NCBI GenBank assembly: GCA_023265045.1
Contig: JAHFUQ010000014.1
Coordinates: 1-50,960 of the forward strand
DNA from: Acidimicrobiia bacterium
GTDB lineage: Bacteria > Actinomycetota > Acidimicrobiia > Acidimicrobiales > AC-14
Length of the DNA: 50,960 nt
Direction: 5' to 3'
The notes under the pieces are model-generated. The model had not been told where the DNA came from. It saw nothing but the letters and a program-made list of their open reading frames with translations, and did no database searches. The position numbers were made by a program, and so were the translations under genes. Shown in pieces: positions 15,361-24,232 of this stretch (positions are counted from its first letter, which is position 1; every line of letters begins with the position of its first letter).

Positions 15361-17274
15361 GTGCGGAGACGAATGGTTCTGGGCGCGATGGCGCTCGTCC
15401 TGGTGGCGGTCGGAAGCGGCGTGGCGACGACGGCGACGGCGCAGATCCCGCCGGTGAGCCTGCTCGGGTTCAGCAACCTGGGCGGCCAGGGCGCCAACGG
15501 GTCGGTCGCCGTGGTCGGCAACACGGCGGTCGTGGGCGCCGGGTTCCTCCCCAACAGCGCGGCCCACACCGGGTTCTACAACCCGATCACGTGCCCGTTC
15601 GTGTCGGTGAAGGTGGTGGACCTCACCAACCCGGCCAGCCCGACGGTGGCCTCGACCATCCCCGTGCCTTTCGGCCAGGTGGCCCTCGACGTGGACGCCC
15701 TCCACGTCGCCACACCCAACTTCACCGGCGACTTGGCGGCGGTCGCCTTCACCGCCTGCTCGGTGGCCGGCTTCTCCAGCCCCGCCGGGGTCGGCTTCTA
15801 CAACATCACCAACCGCGGCGCGCCGGCGCTGCTGGGGCGGATCTTCCCCGATGACGACTTCCACGAGGTCGCGCTCGCCCAGCGCCCGGACGGGCGGGTG
15901 CTGGCGCTGGCCACCGTCCCCTTCAACGGCGGAGACGTGATCGTCATCGACGCCACCAACCCGGCCAGCCCCGTCGACGTCTCGCAGTTCCCCGCCAGCG
16001 GCGCGCCGGCGACGTTCTCCAACAACGGCTGCCGCCCGTTCAACGCCGGCCACTCGGCCGAGCCGTCGGCGGACGGGAACCAGATGCTCGTCCCCTACCT
16101 CGACGCCGGCCTGTTCAGCGCCAGCCTGGCCGATCCCGCGAACCCCAGCACCTTCGGGCGCTACGCCTACCCGCCTGATCGGGCCGTCGAGGGCCAGGCC
16201 GGGTACGCCGCCTACGCCGGTTCGTCCCGGCCGCTCGCCCTCGTCTCCGAGGAGGACTGGGTCGCGCCGAACAGCACGGTGGTCATCAGCGCGCCGGGCG
16301 CGGCCGGGGGCCTCAAGCAGGCGTGCGAGGCGATCTTCAACCTGTTCGACCCTCAGAACGACTCGGCCGTGTACCGCAGGCCCAACCAGAACGTCACCGG
16401 TGAGATCGTGTACGCGGGCCGCGGCTGCCCGCAGAGCGGCGGCGCCGCGCCGGACCCGTACCTGTCCAGCGCGGCGGGCAAGATCGTCCTGGTCGACCGG
16501 TCGGCCCAGGCGGCGTACCCGGGCGGGGTGACGCCCGGCAACTTCTGCTCGTTCGCCGATCGCGTCCGCGTGGCGCAACAGCAGGGCGCCATCGGCGTCC
16601 TTCTCGCCAACAACAGCACCCTCCCGCCCTTCTCGCCCGACGGCGACCCGCCGGGGATCAGCATCCCGATGTACATGATCGAGAAGGTCGACGCCGACGC
16701 CCTCCGGCCCCTGCTGTGCCCGTCGGTCGCGAGCGGCCAGTGCACGGCCCACCGCGCGGTCTACGCCAGCATGGTCGACCGGCCGGGCTCGTGGGGCGCG
16801 CTGAGGGTCGTCGACCTCAGCAACCCCGCTTCGCCCACCCTGGCCGGCTCGTACCAGACGCCGAGGTCGCGGATCTTCCCGCCGCCCGACCTGGGTGTGT
16901 ACGCCCCGGCCCGGGCGGCGGCCAAGGGCGACTACGGCTACGTGGCGTGGAACTCCGACGGCCTGCGGGTGCTCGACCTGTCGACGCCGTCGAACCCGGT
17001 CGAGCTGGGCTCGTTCGTGCCGGCGGACACGGTCGACCCGAAGGGAGCGATCCCGAACAAGACGTACGTCCAGGGCGTCGACAATTTCGGATGCGGCAAA
17101 GTCGTGATCAGCGACATCAACAGCGGGCTCTACGTGCTGAACGTCCCCGCCCCTCCGAACTGCGCCGCCCTCAGCGCGCCGGCCGCCCGGCCGGGCCCGG
17201 CCTCGGCGCCCGCGTCCGCTCAACCCGCCGCCAAGCCCGGGACGACGGTCACCGAGATCGACACGACGCACTGA
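15361..17274 (+). CDS. Exported LVIVD-repeat protein with PA domain, second copy
   Basis: This 637-aa paralogue of the protein at 398-2461 shares its domain order: a signal peptide (residues 1-27, ending ATATA), LVIVD-type propeller repeats (VVDLTNPASP, VVDLSNPASP), then a PA-like insert with a GRGCPQSGG...GKIVLVDRS pattern around residues 355-440. LGVYAPA and YVAWNSDGLRVLDLS follow. Unlike the first copy it has no C-terminal membrane helix; it ends in a low-complexity Ala/Pro tail, so it is probably secreted. The GTG at 15361 is set by the signal peptide and the GGGAGGCGG site before it. Confidence 0.82.
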   Translation: MRRRMVLGAMALVLVAVGSGVATTATAQIPPVSLLGFSNLGGQGANGSVAVVGNTAVVGAGFLPNSAAHTGFYNPITCPFVSVKVVDLTNPASPTVASTIPVPFGQVALDVDALHVATPNFTGDLAAVAFTACSVAGFSSPAGVGFYNITNRGAPALLGRIFPDDDFHEVALAQRPDGRVLALATVPFNGGDVIVIDATNPASPVDVSQFPASGAPATFSNNGCRPFNAGHSAEPSADGNQMLVPYLDAGLFSASLADPANPSTFGRYAYPPDRAVEGQAGYAAYAGSSRPLALVSEEDWVAPNSTVVISAPGAAGGLKQACEAIFNLFDPQNDSAVYRRPNQNVTGEIVYAGRGCPQSGGAAPDPYLSSAAGKIVLVDRSAQAAYPGGVTPGNFCSFADRVRVAQQQGAIGVLLANNSTLPPFSPDGDPPGISIPMYMIEKVDADALRPLLCPSVASGQCTAHRAVYASMVDRPGSWGALRVVDLSNPASPTLAGSYQTPRSRIFPPPDLGVYAPARAAAKGDYGYVAWNSDGLRVLDLSTPSNPVELGSFVPADTVDPKGAIPNKTYVQGVDNFGCGKVVISDINSGLYVLNVPAPPNCAALSAPAARPGPASAPASAQPAAKPGTTVTEIDTTH

Positions 17275-17308
17275 GCGCCGCGACTTCCTGAACGGTCGCT
17301 CAAGAAGG

Positions 17309-17314
17309 TAGGTT
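17309..17314 (+). promoter_or_regulatory. Candidate -10 element (TAGGTT) before dxs
   Basis: TAGGTT ends 11 nt before the dxs ATG, and no ribosome binding site lies between them. No strong -35 is visible. The gap 17275-17325 holds no hairpin or riboswitch-like structure that I can see. Confidence 0.35.
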
Positions 17315-17325
17315 CGGTCGCGCCC

Positions 17326-19233
17326 ATGCTGCTCGACTCGATCAACAGCCCGGCCGACCTGCGCCGGCTGACCCCGGAGCAGTTGGACACGCTGGCCGCC
17401 GAGATCCGCCATTTCATCGTCCAGTCGGTGTCCGTCACGGGCGGTCATCTGGGCTCGAACCTCGGGGTCGTCGAGCTGACCCTGGCCATCCACCGCGTGT
17501 TTGATTCGCCGCGCGACGTGGTCCTGTGGGACACGGGCCACCAGGCCTACGTCCACAAGATCGTCACCGGACGGCGGGATCGGTTCGACACCCTGCGCCA
17601 GGAGGGCGGCCTTTCGGGGTACCCGTTGCGCTCGGAGTCCCCCCACGACTGGGTCGAGAACAGCCACGCGTCCACCATCCTCAGCTACGCCGACGGCCTG
17701 GCCACCGCCTTCCACCTGCAGGGCGAGGCCGACCGCCGGGTCGTCGCCGTCATCGGCGACGGCTCCATGACAGGAGGCATGGCCTACGAGGCGCTGAACA
17801 ACCTGGGCCACAGCGGCCGGCGGGTGTTGATCGTCCTCAACGACAACGGGCGGTCCTACGCGCCGACCGTGGGCCTGCTGGCGGCGGGGGCGACGTGGCT
17901 GCGCCTGAACCCGTCGTACGTGAAGAACCGCCAGCGGGTGCAGCGGGCGTTGCGGGGCGTCCCCCTGGTCGGCGAGCACCTCGAGCGGGGCATGGAGGGC
18001 GTGCGGGCGGCGTTCCGCGAGTACGTCCACCCCGACGGGTTCTTCGAGGCCCTGGGGGTGCGCTACATCGGCCCGGTCGACGGCCACGACATCCCGACCC
18101 TGGAGCGGCTGCTGGCCCAGGCGTCGGAGTACGAGGGCCCGATCGTCCTCCACGCCGTCACCCAGAAGGGCCGTGGCTATGGGCCCGCCGAGGACGACGA
18201 CGAGAAGTGCCTCCACGACGCCCCCGTGTTCGACCCCGCCACCGGTCCGCCCGTATGGGTGCCGGTCGGGTACACGCAGGCGTTCGCCGACGCCATGGTC
18301 GCGGTGGGCGAGCGCGACCCCCGGGTGATGGCGATCACCGCCGCCATGGCCGGGCCGACCGGGCTGCGGCCGTTCCAGGACCGCTGGCCCCGGCGGCTGG
18401 TCGACGTGGGCATCGCCGAGCAGCACGCCGTCACTGCCGCGGCCGGCATGACGATGGGCGGGCTGCGGCCGGTCGTGGCCATCTACTCGACGTTCCTCAT
18501 GCGCGCCGTCGACCAGATCCAGAACGACGTGGGCCTGCACCGCCAGCCCGTCGTCTTCTGCATCGACCGGGCCGGGGTGACGGGCGACGAGGGGCCGAGC
18601 CACCACGGCCTGTTCGACCTAGCCGCGTTGACCAAGGTGCCGGGGATGACGGTGCTGGCGCCGTCATCGGCCCAGGAAGTCCAGGTCATGCTCGACACCG
18701 CGCTGGCGATCGACGACGGGCCGGTGGCGATCCGGTACCCCAAGGGCTCGGCCCGCCAGGTCGGCCCTGACGACGTCGGCGCCGGGCTCCGGGCCCGGCT
18801 GGTGGCGCGCGGCGCCGGCGACGTCTGCATCCTGGCCGTCGGCAAGATGGTGGAGGCGGCCGAGGAGGCCGCGCGCCTGCTGGCGAAGGAGGGCCTCGAG
18901 GCGACGGTCTGGGACGTGCGGGTGGTCAAGCCCCTCGACCCCGCCATGCTCGACGACGCCGCCACCCACGCCCTGGTCGTCACCGTCGAGGACGGGATCC
19001 GCCAGGGCGGAGCGGGCTCGCTGATCGCCGACGCCCTGTCCCAGCGCGACGACCACGTCCTGCCCCGGGTGCGGGTGCTGGGGGTTCCCGACGAGTACAT
19101 CGCCCACGCCAACCCGGCCCGCATCCTGGCCCAACTGGGCCTGGACGGGCCCGGGATCGCGGCGTCCGTGCTCGCCGCGCTGCCGACGCTGGCGGCCCGG
19201 GCCGAGGCCGAGTCCGAGGTCGTCGGAGGCTGA
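17326..19233 (+). CDS. dxs: 1-deoxy-D-xylulose-5-phosphate synthase
   Basis: This thiamine-diphosphate transketolase condenses pyruvate and glyceraldehyde 3-phosphate, the entry step of the MEP pathway that feeds IPP to CrtE. Visible motifs are TGHQAYVHK (near 70), IGDGSMTGGMAYEALNN near 143-160 with the ThDP/Mg motif, DVGIAEQHAVTAAAG near 360, and DRAGVTGDEGPSHHG near 410. At 635 aa it is full length. The ATG at 17326 begins right at the conserved LLDSINSPADLRRL leader. Its position beside the carotenoid genes suggests a dedicated or extra copy for carotenoid supply, but whether another dxs exists cannot be told from the window. Confidence 0.96.
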   Translation: MLLDSINSPADLRRLTPEQLDTLAAEIRHFIVQSVSVTGGHLGSNLGVVELTLAIHRVFDSPRDVVLWDTGHQAYVHKIVTGRRDRFDTLRQEGGLSGYPLRSESPHDWVENSHASTILSYADGLATAFHLQGEADRRVVAVIGDGSMTGGMAYEALNNLGHSGRRVLIVLNDNGRSYAPTVGLLAAGATWLRLNPSYVKNRQRVQRALRGVPLVGEHLERGMEGVRAAFREYVHPDGFFEALGVRYIGPVDGHDIPTLERLLAQASEYEGPIVLHAVTQKGRGYGPAEDDDEKCLHDAPVFDPATGPPVWVPVGYTQAFADAMVAVGERDPRVMAITAAMAGPTGLRPFQDRWPRRLVDVGIAEQHAVTAAAGMTMGGLRPVVAIYSTFLMRAVDQIQNDVGLHRQPVVFCIDRAGVTGDEGPSHHGLFDLAALTKVPGMTVLAPSSAQEVQVMLDTALAIDDGPVAIRYPKGSARQVGPDDVGAGLRARLVARGAGDVCILAVGKMVEAAEEAARLLAKEGLEATVWDVRVVKPLDPAMLDDAATHALVVTVEDGIRQGGAGSLIADALSQRDDHVLPRVRVLGVPDEYIAHANPARILAQLGLDGPGIAASVLAALPTLAARAEAESEVVGG

Positions 19234-19265
19234 GCCGCATCACGGCCGTCATCGCCGCGGCGCTG

Positions 19266-20069
19266 ATGGCGCTGACAGCCTGCGGCGCAGACGCAGGCGA
19301 GAAGGCGGCGATCAGCGGCCCGGTCGACACCCGGCCGCCCATCATCGCCGCGCCCTTGACGACGACGACGGCGGCGCCGGCTGTCGTGGACCCCCGTCCA
19401 CCCCCGACGGCCTCGGCGTCGACGCGTCTCGCGGCGACCACCACGGTGGTGTCCGCTCCCGCCCCCACCCGTGGGCCGGCGCCCGCTCCGCTCGCGCCGG
19501 CCCGGCCCGGTACCTACCAGTACGACACCGTGGGCCAGACCACGCTCGGCGGCAGCACCACGCCCTACCCGGCCGTGACGACCCTGGTCGTCGACCCCGC
19601 CGCGGGGAACCGCCAGCACTCGGTGCGGGACCTGCGCGACGCCAGCCGCAACGGGCCGGTGTTCGACAGCGTCTTCGAATACCGCGCCGACGGCCTCTAC
19701 CTCGCCAGCCTCTCGGCCACGGTCTCGGTCCTGCTGTTCAGCGACACCCAGCAGCTGGCTGCGCCCGCCCCCGTGCTGCTGCTCCCCACCGGCGCCGGCC
19801 CGGGGTTCCACAAGGACCTCGACCTTCCGACGCAGAGCGGCCTCGTGGCGCACCTCGCCTTCGACGTGGTGCGGGTGGAGAAGGTCAAGGGAGTCGACAC
19901 CCGGCTGCTGCACATCCTCGCCACCCTCCCGGGGCCCTACAACGCCCACCTCGACCTCAACGTGTGGCTCGCGCCGACCAGCCTGTGGCTGCGCGAACAC
20001 GTCGTGGCCGACGCCAGCGCCGCGGGCATCGCCTTCCATACCGAGTACGACGCCACCATGCGGGGGTAG
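19266..20069 (+). CDS. Putative lipoprotein, PGxYQY type
   Basis: The first canonical start is ATG 19266, but the in-frame sequence before it (from about 19230) supplies the missing signal-peptide core: RITAVIAAALMALTAC, a good lipobox ending in LTAC. Translation therefore probably begins upstream, at CTG 19230 or ATC 19239, behind the GGAGG at 19225-19229. After a threonine/proline-rich linker (to about residue 75) comes a beta-rich domain opening with RPGTYQYDTVG and closing with WLAPTSLWLREHVV, similar in layout to the protein at 10380-11204. It follows dxs immediately and is probably in its operon. The function is unknown. Confidence 0.65.
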   Translation: MALTACGADAGEKAAISGPVDTRPPIIAAPLTTTTAAPAVVDPRPPPTASASTRLAATTTVVSAPAPTRGPAPAPLAPARPGTYQYDTVGQTTLGGSTTPYPAVTTLVVDPAAGNRQHSVRDLRDASRNGPVFDSVFEYRADGLYLASLSATVSVLLFSDTQQLAAPAPVLLLPTGAGPGFHKDLDLPTQSGLVAHLAFDVVRVEKVKGVDTRLLHILATLPGPYNAHLDLNVWLAPTSLWLREHVVADASAAGIAFHTEYDATMRG

Positions 20070-20089
20070 GAACGTGCGGGATGGAGGGG

Positions 20090-20290
20090 CATATGCCCAA
20101 CCCCTCGCTCTCTCCGGACCAACCGGTTTGACCACTTCGCGGAGGACGCCGCCCGGCTCACCCCGCGGGACGCCGCCCGGCTGAACGCCATCGCCCTGGC
20201 CGTCGCCGACTTTATGCGGGGTCGCCGAGGCGGGCGAGATGACCGCCCAGCATTACGTCGACATTACGGCTCCACTCATAGCGTGCACTC
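20090..20290 (+). pseudogene. Possible remnant of a small protein gene
   Basis: One plus-strand frame reads TNRFDHFAEDAARLTPRDAARLNAIALAVADFM and then loses sense, while the next frame continues with VAEAGEMTAQHYVDIT. A single frameshift near 20218 would join them into a small helical protein of about 65 residues. There is an internal duplication (GACGCCGCCCGGCT twice). The family is not recognised and the call is tentative. The rest of the 20070-20312 gap holds only the likely promoter of the next gene. Confidence 0.3.
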
Positions 20291-20312
20291 GCGACGATAG
20301 AGGGGAGAGCGG

Positions 20313-22022
20313 GTGCAACAGCAGCTTGGACGCCGGGGCGTCGCCGCGGGCCTGGCCCTCGGCTTGGCCTTCGCGGGGGTGCTCACGGGACCGGTGGCAG
20401 CCGCGCCAGGGGGATCGAAGTCCCCGGGCGCGGTCGTCGAGGCGCCCCGGCAGGTGACCGGCGGCCCCAATCCGGTGCGCCTGTTCGACATCCCCGCCGT
20501 CGCCGTCGACCCGACCAACCCCAACAACGTCGTCGTGGCGGTGGGAGATGCCCGCAACGGCGGGTGCGGACTGCGCGTCTCTCGCGACGGCGGCCTGTCC
20601 TGGTCAACTGCGGTGGAGACCCTCCTGCCCGAGCCGACCGACTTCTGCATCCAGCGTGCGCTCGGTCCGGTGATGGCCCCGGTGTTCGGGTCCGACGGCG
20701 CCTTGCACGTCGCCATGAGCCAGTCGAACCCCAAGACCGACGCCGCCAACGGGCCCATCGGCTTGGTCGTCGCCAACACGTCCGACCTGGGCGCCACCCA
20801 CCAGACGGTGACCGTGGCCAAGGGGGAGACGACGCCCTTCAACCCCGCCGACTACGGCGCCGCCGGCCCCGCCCAGGAGGGCAACAGCTGGCACAAGTTC
20901 ATGGGCATGGCCGTGGACCCCGCCAATCCTGATCGCCTCTATCTGGTGTGGCGCTGGCTGGTGTGGGGCAAGGACCTGCGCCAGCTCCAGGGGGACTTCG
21001 TCGTGCGTCCGTACTTCTCAACGTCGGCGGACGGCGGCAAGACCTGGACCAAGCCCATCGACATCCTGACTGTCACCCAGGGCGAGAAGGCGTTCGGGTC
21101 GGGTGATGCGACGGTCGTCGTGGGACCGGACGGGACCGTGTACGGCTTCGCCAAAGAGAGCGTCAAGCCCGTTCCCGCGGGCCAGACGGCCCCCTTGCCG
21201 CGGTTCTTGATGTTCAAGTCCACCGACAAGGGCCAGACCTGGACCACGACCGCCGTGAACGAGGGCGTAGCGCGGATCGGCAACCCGGAGGCCGCCATCG
21301 ACGCCAAGACCGGGCGCATCTACCTTGCCTACGAGCAACGGGGCGCGGCCACGCCCACCGGCACGCCGCCGAACCCCTCCGACATCCTGCTCACCACCTC
21401 GTCCGATGGCGGCAAGACGTGGAGCAAGCCGCTCACCATCAGCGACGACCCCCCTGCCAAGCGGGCTGACCAGTACTACCCGGGCATCAGCGTCGCCCCC
21501 AACGGGCGCGTCGATGTCGCTTGGCACGACTTCCGCAACGACCCCTTCTTCTTCGCAGGCCAGGAGGGCAACATGGGGACCGCGGTCGGGCAGCGGTACT
21601 GGGACGTCTACTACTCGTATTCGACCGACAACGGTGCGACCTGGTCCCCGAATCTTCGGCTCACCAACCCGTCGATCGACGCCAAACACGGCGCCACGTT
21701 CAACAACATCGACACCCGCGGCCCGATTGGCATCGACTCCTCCAACGAGGCCGCCTACGTGGCGTGGGCCGACTCCCGGGCCACAGTCGGGGAGAACGAG
21801 GCGGAGGACGCCTACCTGGCCCGGGTCCGGTTCGCGACGATGCCCGAGCTCGGCGCCGCCACGTCCTCGTCGGGGGGCAGCCACCTGTCCTGGGCCGTCG
21901 TCGGCGCCGGGGCGGCCCTGGGCGCCGGGGGCGTTCTGCTCCTGATCCTGTTCGCTCGCAGCAAGGGTGCGGGCGGCGCCCAGCGGGCGCCGGCGCCCAA
22001 GAAGTCGGCTTCCTCAGCCTGA
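20313..22022 (+). CDS. Exported BNR/Asp-box repeat protein (sialidase-like propeller)
   Basis: This 569-aa protein has a signal peptide (residues 1-32, ending PVAAA) and at least five Asp-box motifs of the S-x-D-G-G-x-T-W kind (SRDGGLSW, SADGGKTW, STDKGQTW, SSDGGKTW, STDNGATW), which mark a six-bladed sialidase-type propeller. One C-terminal membrane helix (near 525-548) followed by a basic tail anchors it. Sialidase catalytic arginines cannot be assigned, so this is more likely a binding protein or an unusual glycosidase. The GTG at 20313 follows AGGGGAGAG. A frameshifted paralogue faces it at 22459-24127. Confidence 0.83.
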   Translation: MQQQLGRRGVAAGLALGLAFAGVLTGPVAAAPGGSKSPGAVVEAPRQVTGGPNPVRLFDIPAVAVDPTNPNNVVVAVGDARNGGCGLRVSRDGGLSWSTAVETLLPEPTDFCIQRALGPVMAPVFGSDGALHVAMSQSNPKTDAANGPIGLVVANTSDLGATHQTVTVAKGETTPFNPADYGAAGPAQEGNSWHKFMGMAVDPANPDRLYLVWRWLVWGKDLRQLQGDFVVRPYFSTSADGGKTWTKPIDILTVTQGEKAFGSGDATVVVGPDGTVYGFAKESVKPVPAGQTAPLPRFLMFKSTDKGQTWTTTAVNEGVARIGNPEAAIDAKTGRIYLAYEQRGAATPTGTPPNPSDILLTTSSDGGKTWSKPLTISDDPPAKRADQYYPGISVAPNGRVDVAWHDFRNDPFFFAGQEGNMGTAVGQRYWDVYYSYSTDNGATWSPNLRLTNPSIDAKHGATFNNIDTRGPIGIDSSNEAAYVAWADSRATVGENEAEDAYLARVRFATMPELGAATSSSGGSHLSWAVVGAGAALGAGGVLLLILFARSKGAGGAQRAPAPKKSASSA

Positions 22023-22421
22023 CGGCGCGGCCACCAGTCGCTCGGCGAGGGTCCACAGGGGCTTGGTGGCGGGCGATGCCGTGCTACCGCTCGAAGGGTG
22101 TGGTCGAGCCCGCTTCGAGGTCATCGATGACCGTCCCATTCGGGCCGCCGACGCCGAGCACGAGGCCTGGACGATGGCGGGCGCCAACTGCTTTGCCCCT
22201 CCTTCGACCGTGTGCTGATCTTGCCCACCCCGAGGTAGCGGACGCCGTCGGGCGCCGGCGTGGCGCAGCGCTCGACGGCTGTCCACGGGGCTCAATCCGG
22301 TGGCCCGTTGCCATCCGTACTTGGCGCCCTTCCTTGGCCTCGATCGCGTCGGGCGGCGAGCCTGCCTCGTTGGGCGGCATTCCGAGACTGATGACCAGGC
22401 CGGGTTGGTGTCGAAGTCGGC
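22023..22421. other. Gene-poor stretch between convergent BNR paralogues
   Basis: No complete gene is visible. The minus strand has short coding-like pieces in shifting frames (for example PPNEAGSPPDAIEAKEG around 22320-22380), suggesting a decayed gene or degraded duplicate. I cannot assign it to a family. Confidence 0.3.
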
Positions 22422-22466
22422 GGCCAGCGCCTTGCCTATTTGATGGCCAGCGCCTTGCCTATTTGA
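22422..22466. repeat. 23-bp tandem duplication at the 3' end of the BNR pseudogene
   Basis: A 22-bp sequence (GGCCAGCGCCTTGCCTATTT plus GA) occurs at 22422-22443 and again at 22445-22466, separated by one base. The second copy contains the stop codon of the minus-strand BNR gene. The first copy lies just past it. Confidence 0.9.
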
Positions 22467-24127
22467 CGGCGACGGCGGCCGGCGCCGGTTGGTTGCCGGG
22501 CCGGCGGCCGCTCGCGCCCCGGACCCCGAGCAGGAGCAGGACGCCGCCGACGGCCAGGGTGCCCGCCGCCCCGAGCGACGCCCACACCCATCCGGAATGG
22601 CCTGAGGCCGTGCCCAGGGCCGGCTGGGCGGCGTAGCGGATGCGGGTGAAGTACACATCCTCGGCGTCGCCGACGCCTTGGGTGGCTCGGGTGTCCGACC
22701 ACGCCACGTACGCGGAAGCGTCCGTCGAGGCGAGGCCGATGGCGCCCCGCGTGTCGATGTTGTTGAACGTCGCTCCTTCCTTGCCGTCGATCGACGTGTG
22801 GGTGACCCGGGTGTTCTTCGACCAGGTGGCGCCGGCGTCGTTCGAGGACGAGTAGTACACGTCCCAGTACCGCTCGCCCCGGTAGAAGTTGCCGACCTGG
22901 CGGGGGCCGATCGGGTCGTTGCGGAAGTCGTGCCACGCCACGTCGACCCGCCCGTTCGGGGCCACGGCCACGTTGGGGTAGAACTCGTCGCCACGGTCCG
23001 CCGGCGCCGTCGGGTCATCGAGCTTGACCGGCTTGCTCCAGGTGCCGCCGCCGTCGGTTGAGGTGGTCACGTACACCTTTTGCGGGCCGGGCGGGGGAGA
23101 GCCGGCGGGCGTGTGGGGCGGGCCCACTCCGTACACGACGTAGAGGTTGCCGTTCGCGGGGTCGACCGCGGCTTCGGGGCTGGCCTGGAGGTTGGGGCCG
23201 CCGTCGTTGACGGCGCTGGTGGCCCAGGTGCGCCCTCCGTCGGTCGACCGGAACATGAGCACGCGCGGGTTGGGGTTGGTCGTGCCCGGCGCCGGCGACT
23301 TGAGCAGTTCCTTTGCTGAAGCCGTAGATGGCGCCGTCGGGCGCGACCACCAGCATCGGCGCCGAGGCGCCGTAGACCGGCGCGCCCTTGCTCACGGCGA
23401 GGATGTCCACCGGCTTGCTCCATGTGCGGCCGCCGTCATCGGACGTGGCGAAGTAGGGCCGGAAGGGGATGTCCCCTGGCAGGGACTGCAGGTTCAGGCC
23501 CCAGACGTACCAGCGCCACCCCAGGTACAGGCGCTTCGGGTTCTTGGGGTCGACCACCAGGCTCGGGAACTTGTTCCACTCGTTGCCCTGCTGGGCGGCG
23601 CCCTGGCCGCCGTAGTCGGCGGGGTTGACGGTCACCACGTTGCTCTTGGCCACCGTCACCGTCTCGTGGGTCGCGCCCAGGTCATTGGTGCGGGCCACGA
23701 CGAGATCGATCGGCCCCGCGGAGAAGTCGGTCGCCGGCTTCGAGAACGGCATCGCCACCGACAACGTGCCGTCGCTCCCGAAGGCGGGCGCCATCACCGG
23801 GCCGAGCGCCTTCTGGATGCAGTAGCCGGTCGGATCGGGGAGGAGGTTCGGCGCGGTGAGCGCCCACGAGAGCCCGGCGTCACGCGACAGGCGCAGCCCG
23901 CACCCGCCGTTGCGGGAGTCGCCGACGGCCATCACCACCGTGTCGGGGTCGCGGGGGTCCACCGCGAGGGCGGGGATGTCGTTCAGCCGCATGGGGTTGC
24001 CGTCGCCGGTGACCTGCCGCGGCGCCTCCACCACGGCGTTGGGCGTCGTTTGGGCGCGTGCGCCGGTCGTCACCGCCAGGGCGGAACAGGCGAAAATGAG
24101 CAGGGCGACCGATCGCTGGGCGCGCAT
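22459..24127 (-). pseudogene. BNR/Asp-box repeat protein, frameshifted paralogue
   Basis: It begins at ATG 24127 with a GGGAGGA ribosome binding site and a signal peptide (to about residue 26, GARAQ). It matches the 20313-22022 protein throughout: APRQVTG, DIPALAVDP, SRNGGCGLRLSRDAGLSW, STDGGRTW, AWHDFRNDP and a C-terminal membrane helix. The frame is lost at 23312-23314: on the coding strand AGC-AAA-GGA should read AGC-AAG-GAA to continue as SKELLKSPAPGTTNPNPRVL, so one extra A is present. Removing it restores a 555-aa protein, almost the length of the paralogue. It could be a recent mutation or an assembly error; the reading frame is otherwise intact on both sides. Confidence 0.85.
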
Positions 24128-24190
24128 GAGTGTCCTCCCGGGTACAGGTCGGGGCAGGGGACTACTATCGTCACGAGGAGACTATGAACG

Positions 24191-24213
24191 GCCCGCGAAT
24201 GCGGGCGTAACGT
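24191..24213 (+). promoter_or_regulatory. Palindrome and candidate -10 before the SARP-type regulator gene
   Basis: GCCCGC-GAAT-GCGGGC (24191-24206) is a perfect 6-bp-arm palindrome directly followed by TAACGT (24208-24213), a possible -10 element 19 nt before GTG 24233. If so, the palindrome fills the spacer between -35 and -10, a usual place for an operator. Confidence 0.35.
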
Positions 24214-24232
24214 CGACGAACGCAGGGCGCGC

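Noticed and set aside
17275-17325. A riboswitch before dxs
   Set aside because: The gap is only 51 bp with a -10-like hexamer close to the ATG; there is no room for a TPP-type aptamer and none of its conserved bases.
15322-18606. A 1094-codon antisense reading frame across the second LVIVD gene and dxs
   Set aside because: It lies opposite two well-supported genes and has the Arg/Gly/His-rich composition typical of the antisense frame of high-GC genes.
22084-22380. A 98-codon minus-strand gene between the BNR paralogues
   Set aside because: The protein-like wording is lost after about 25 codons and no start signal is seen, so it is treated as possible decay.
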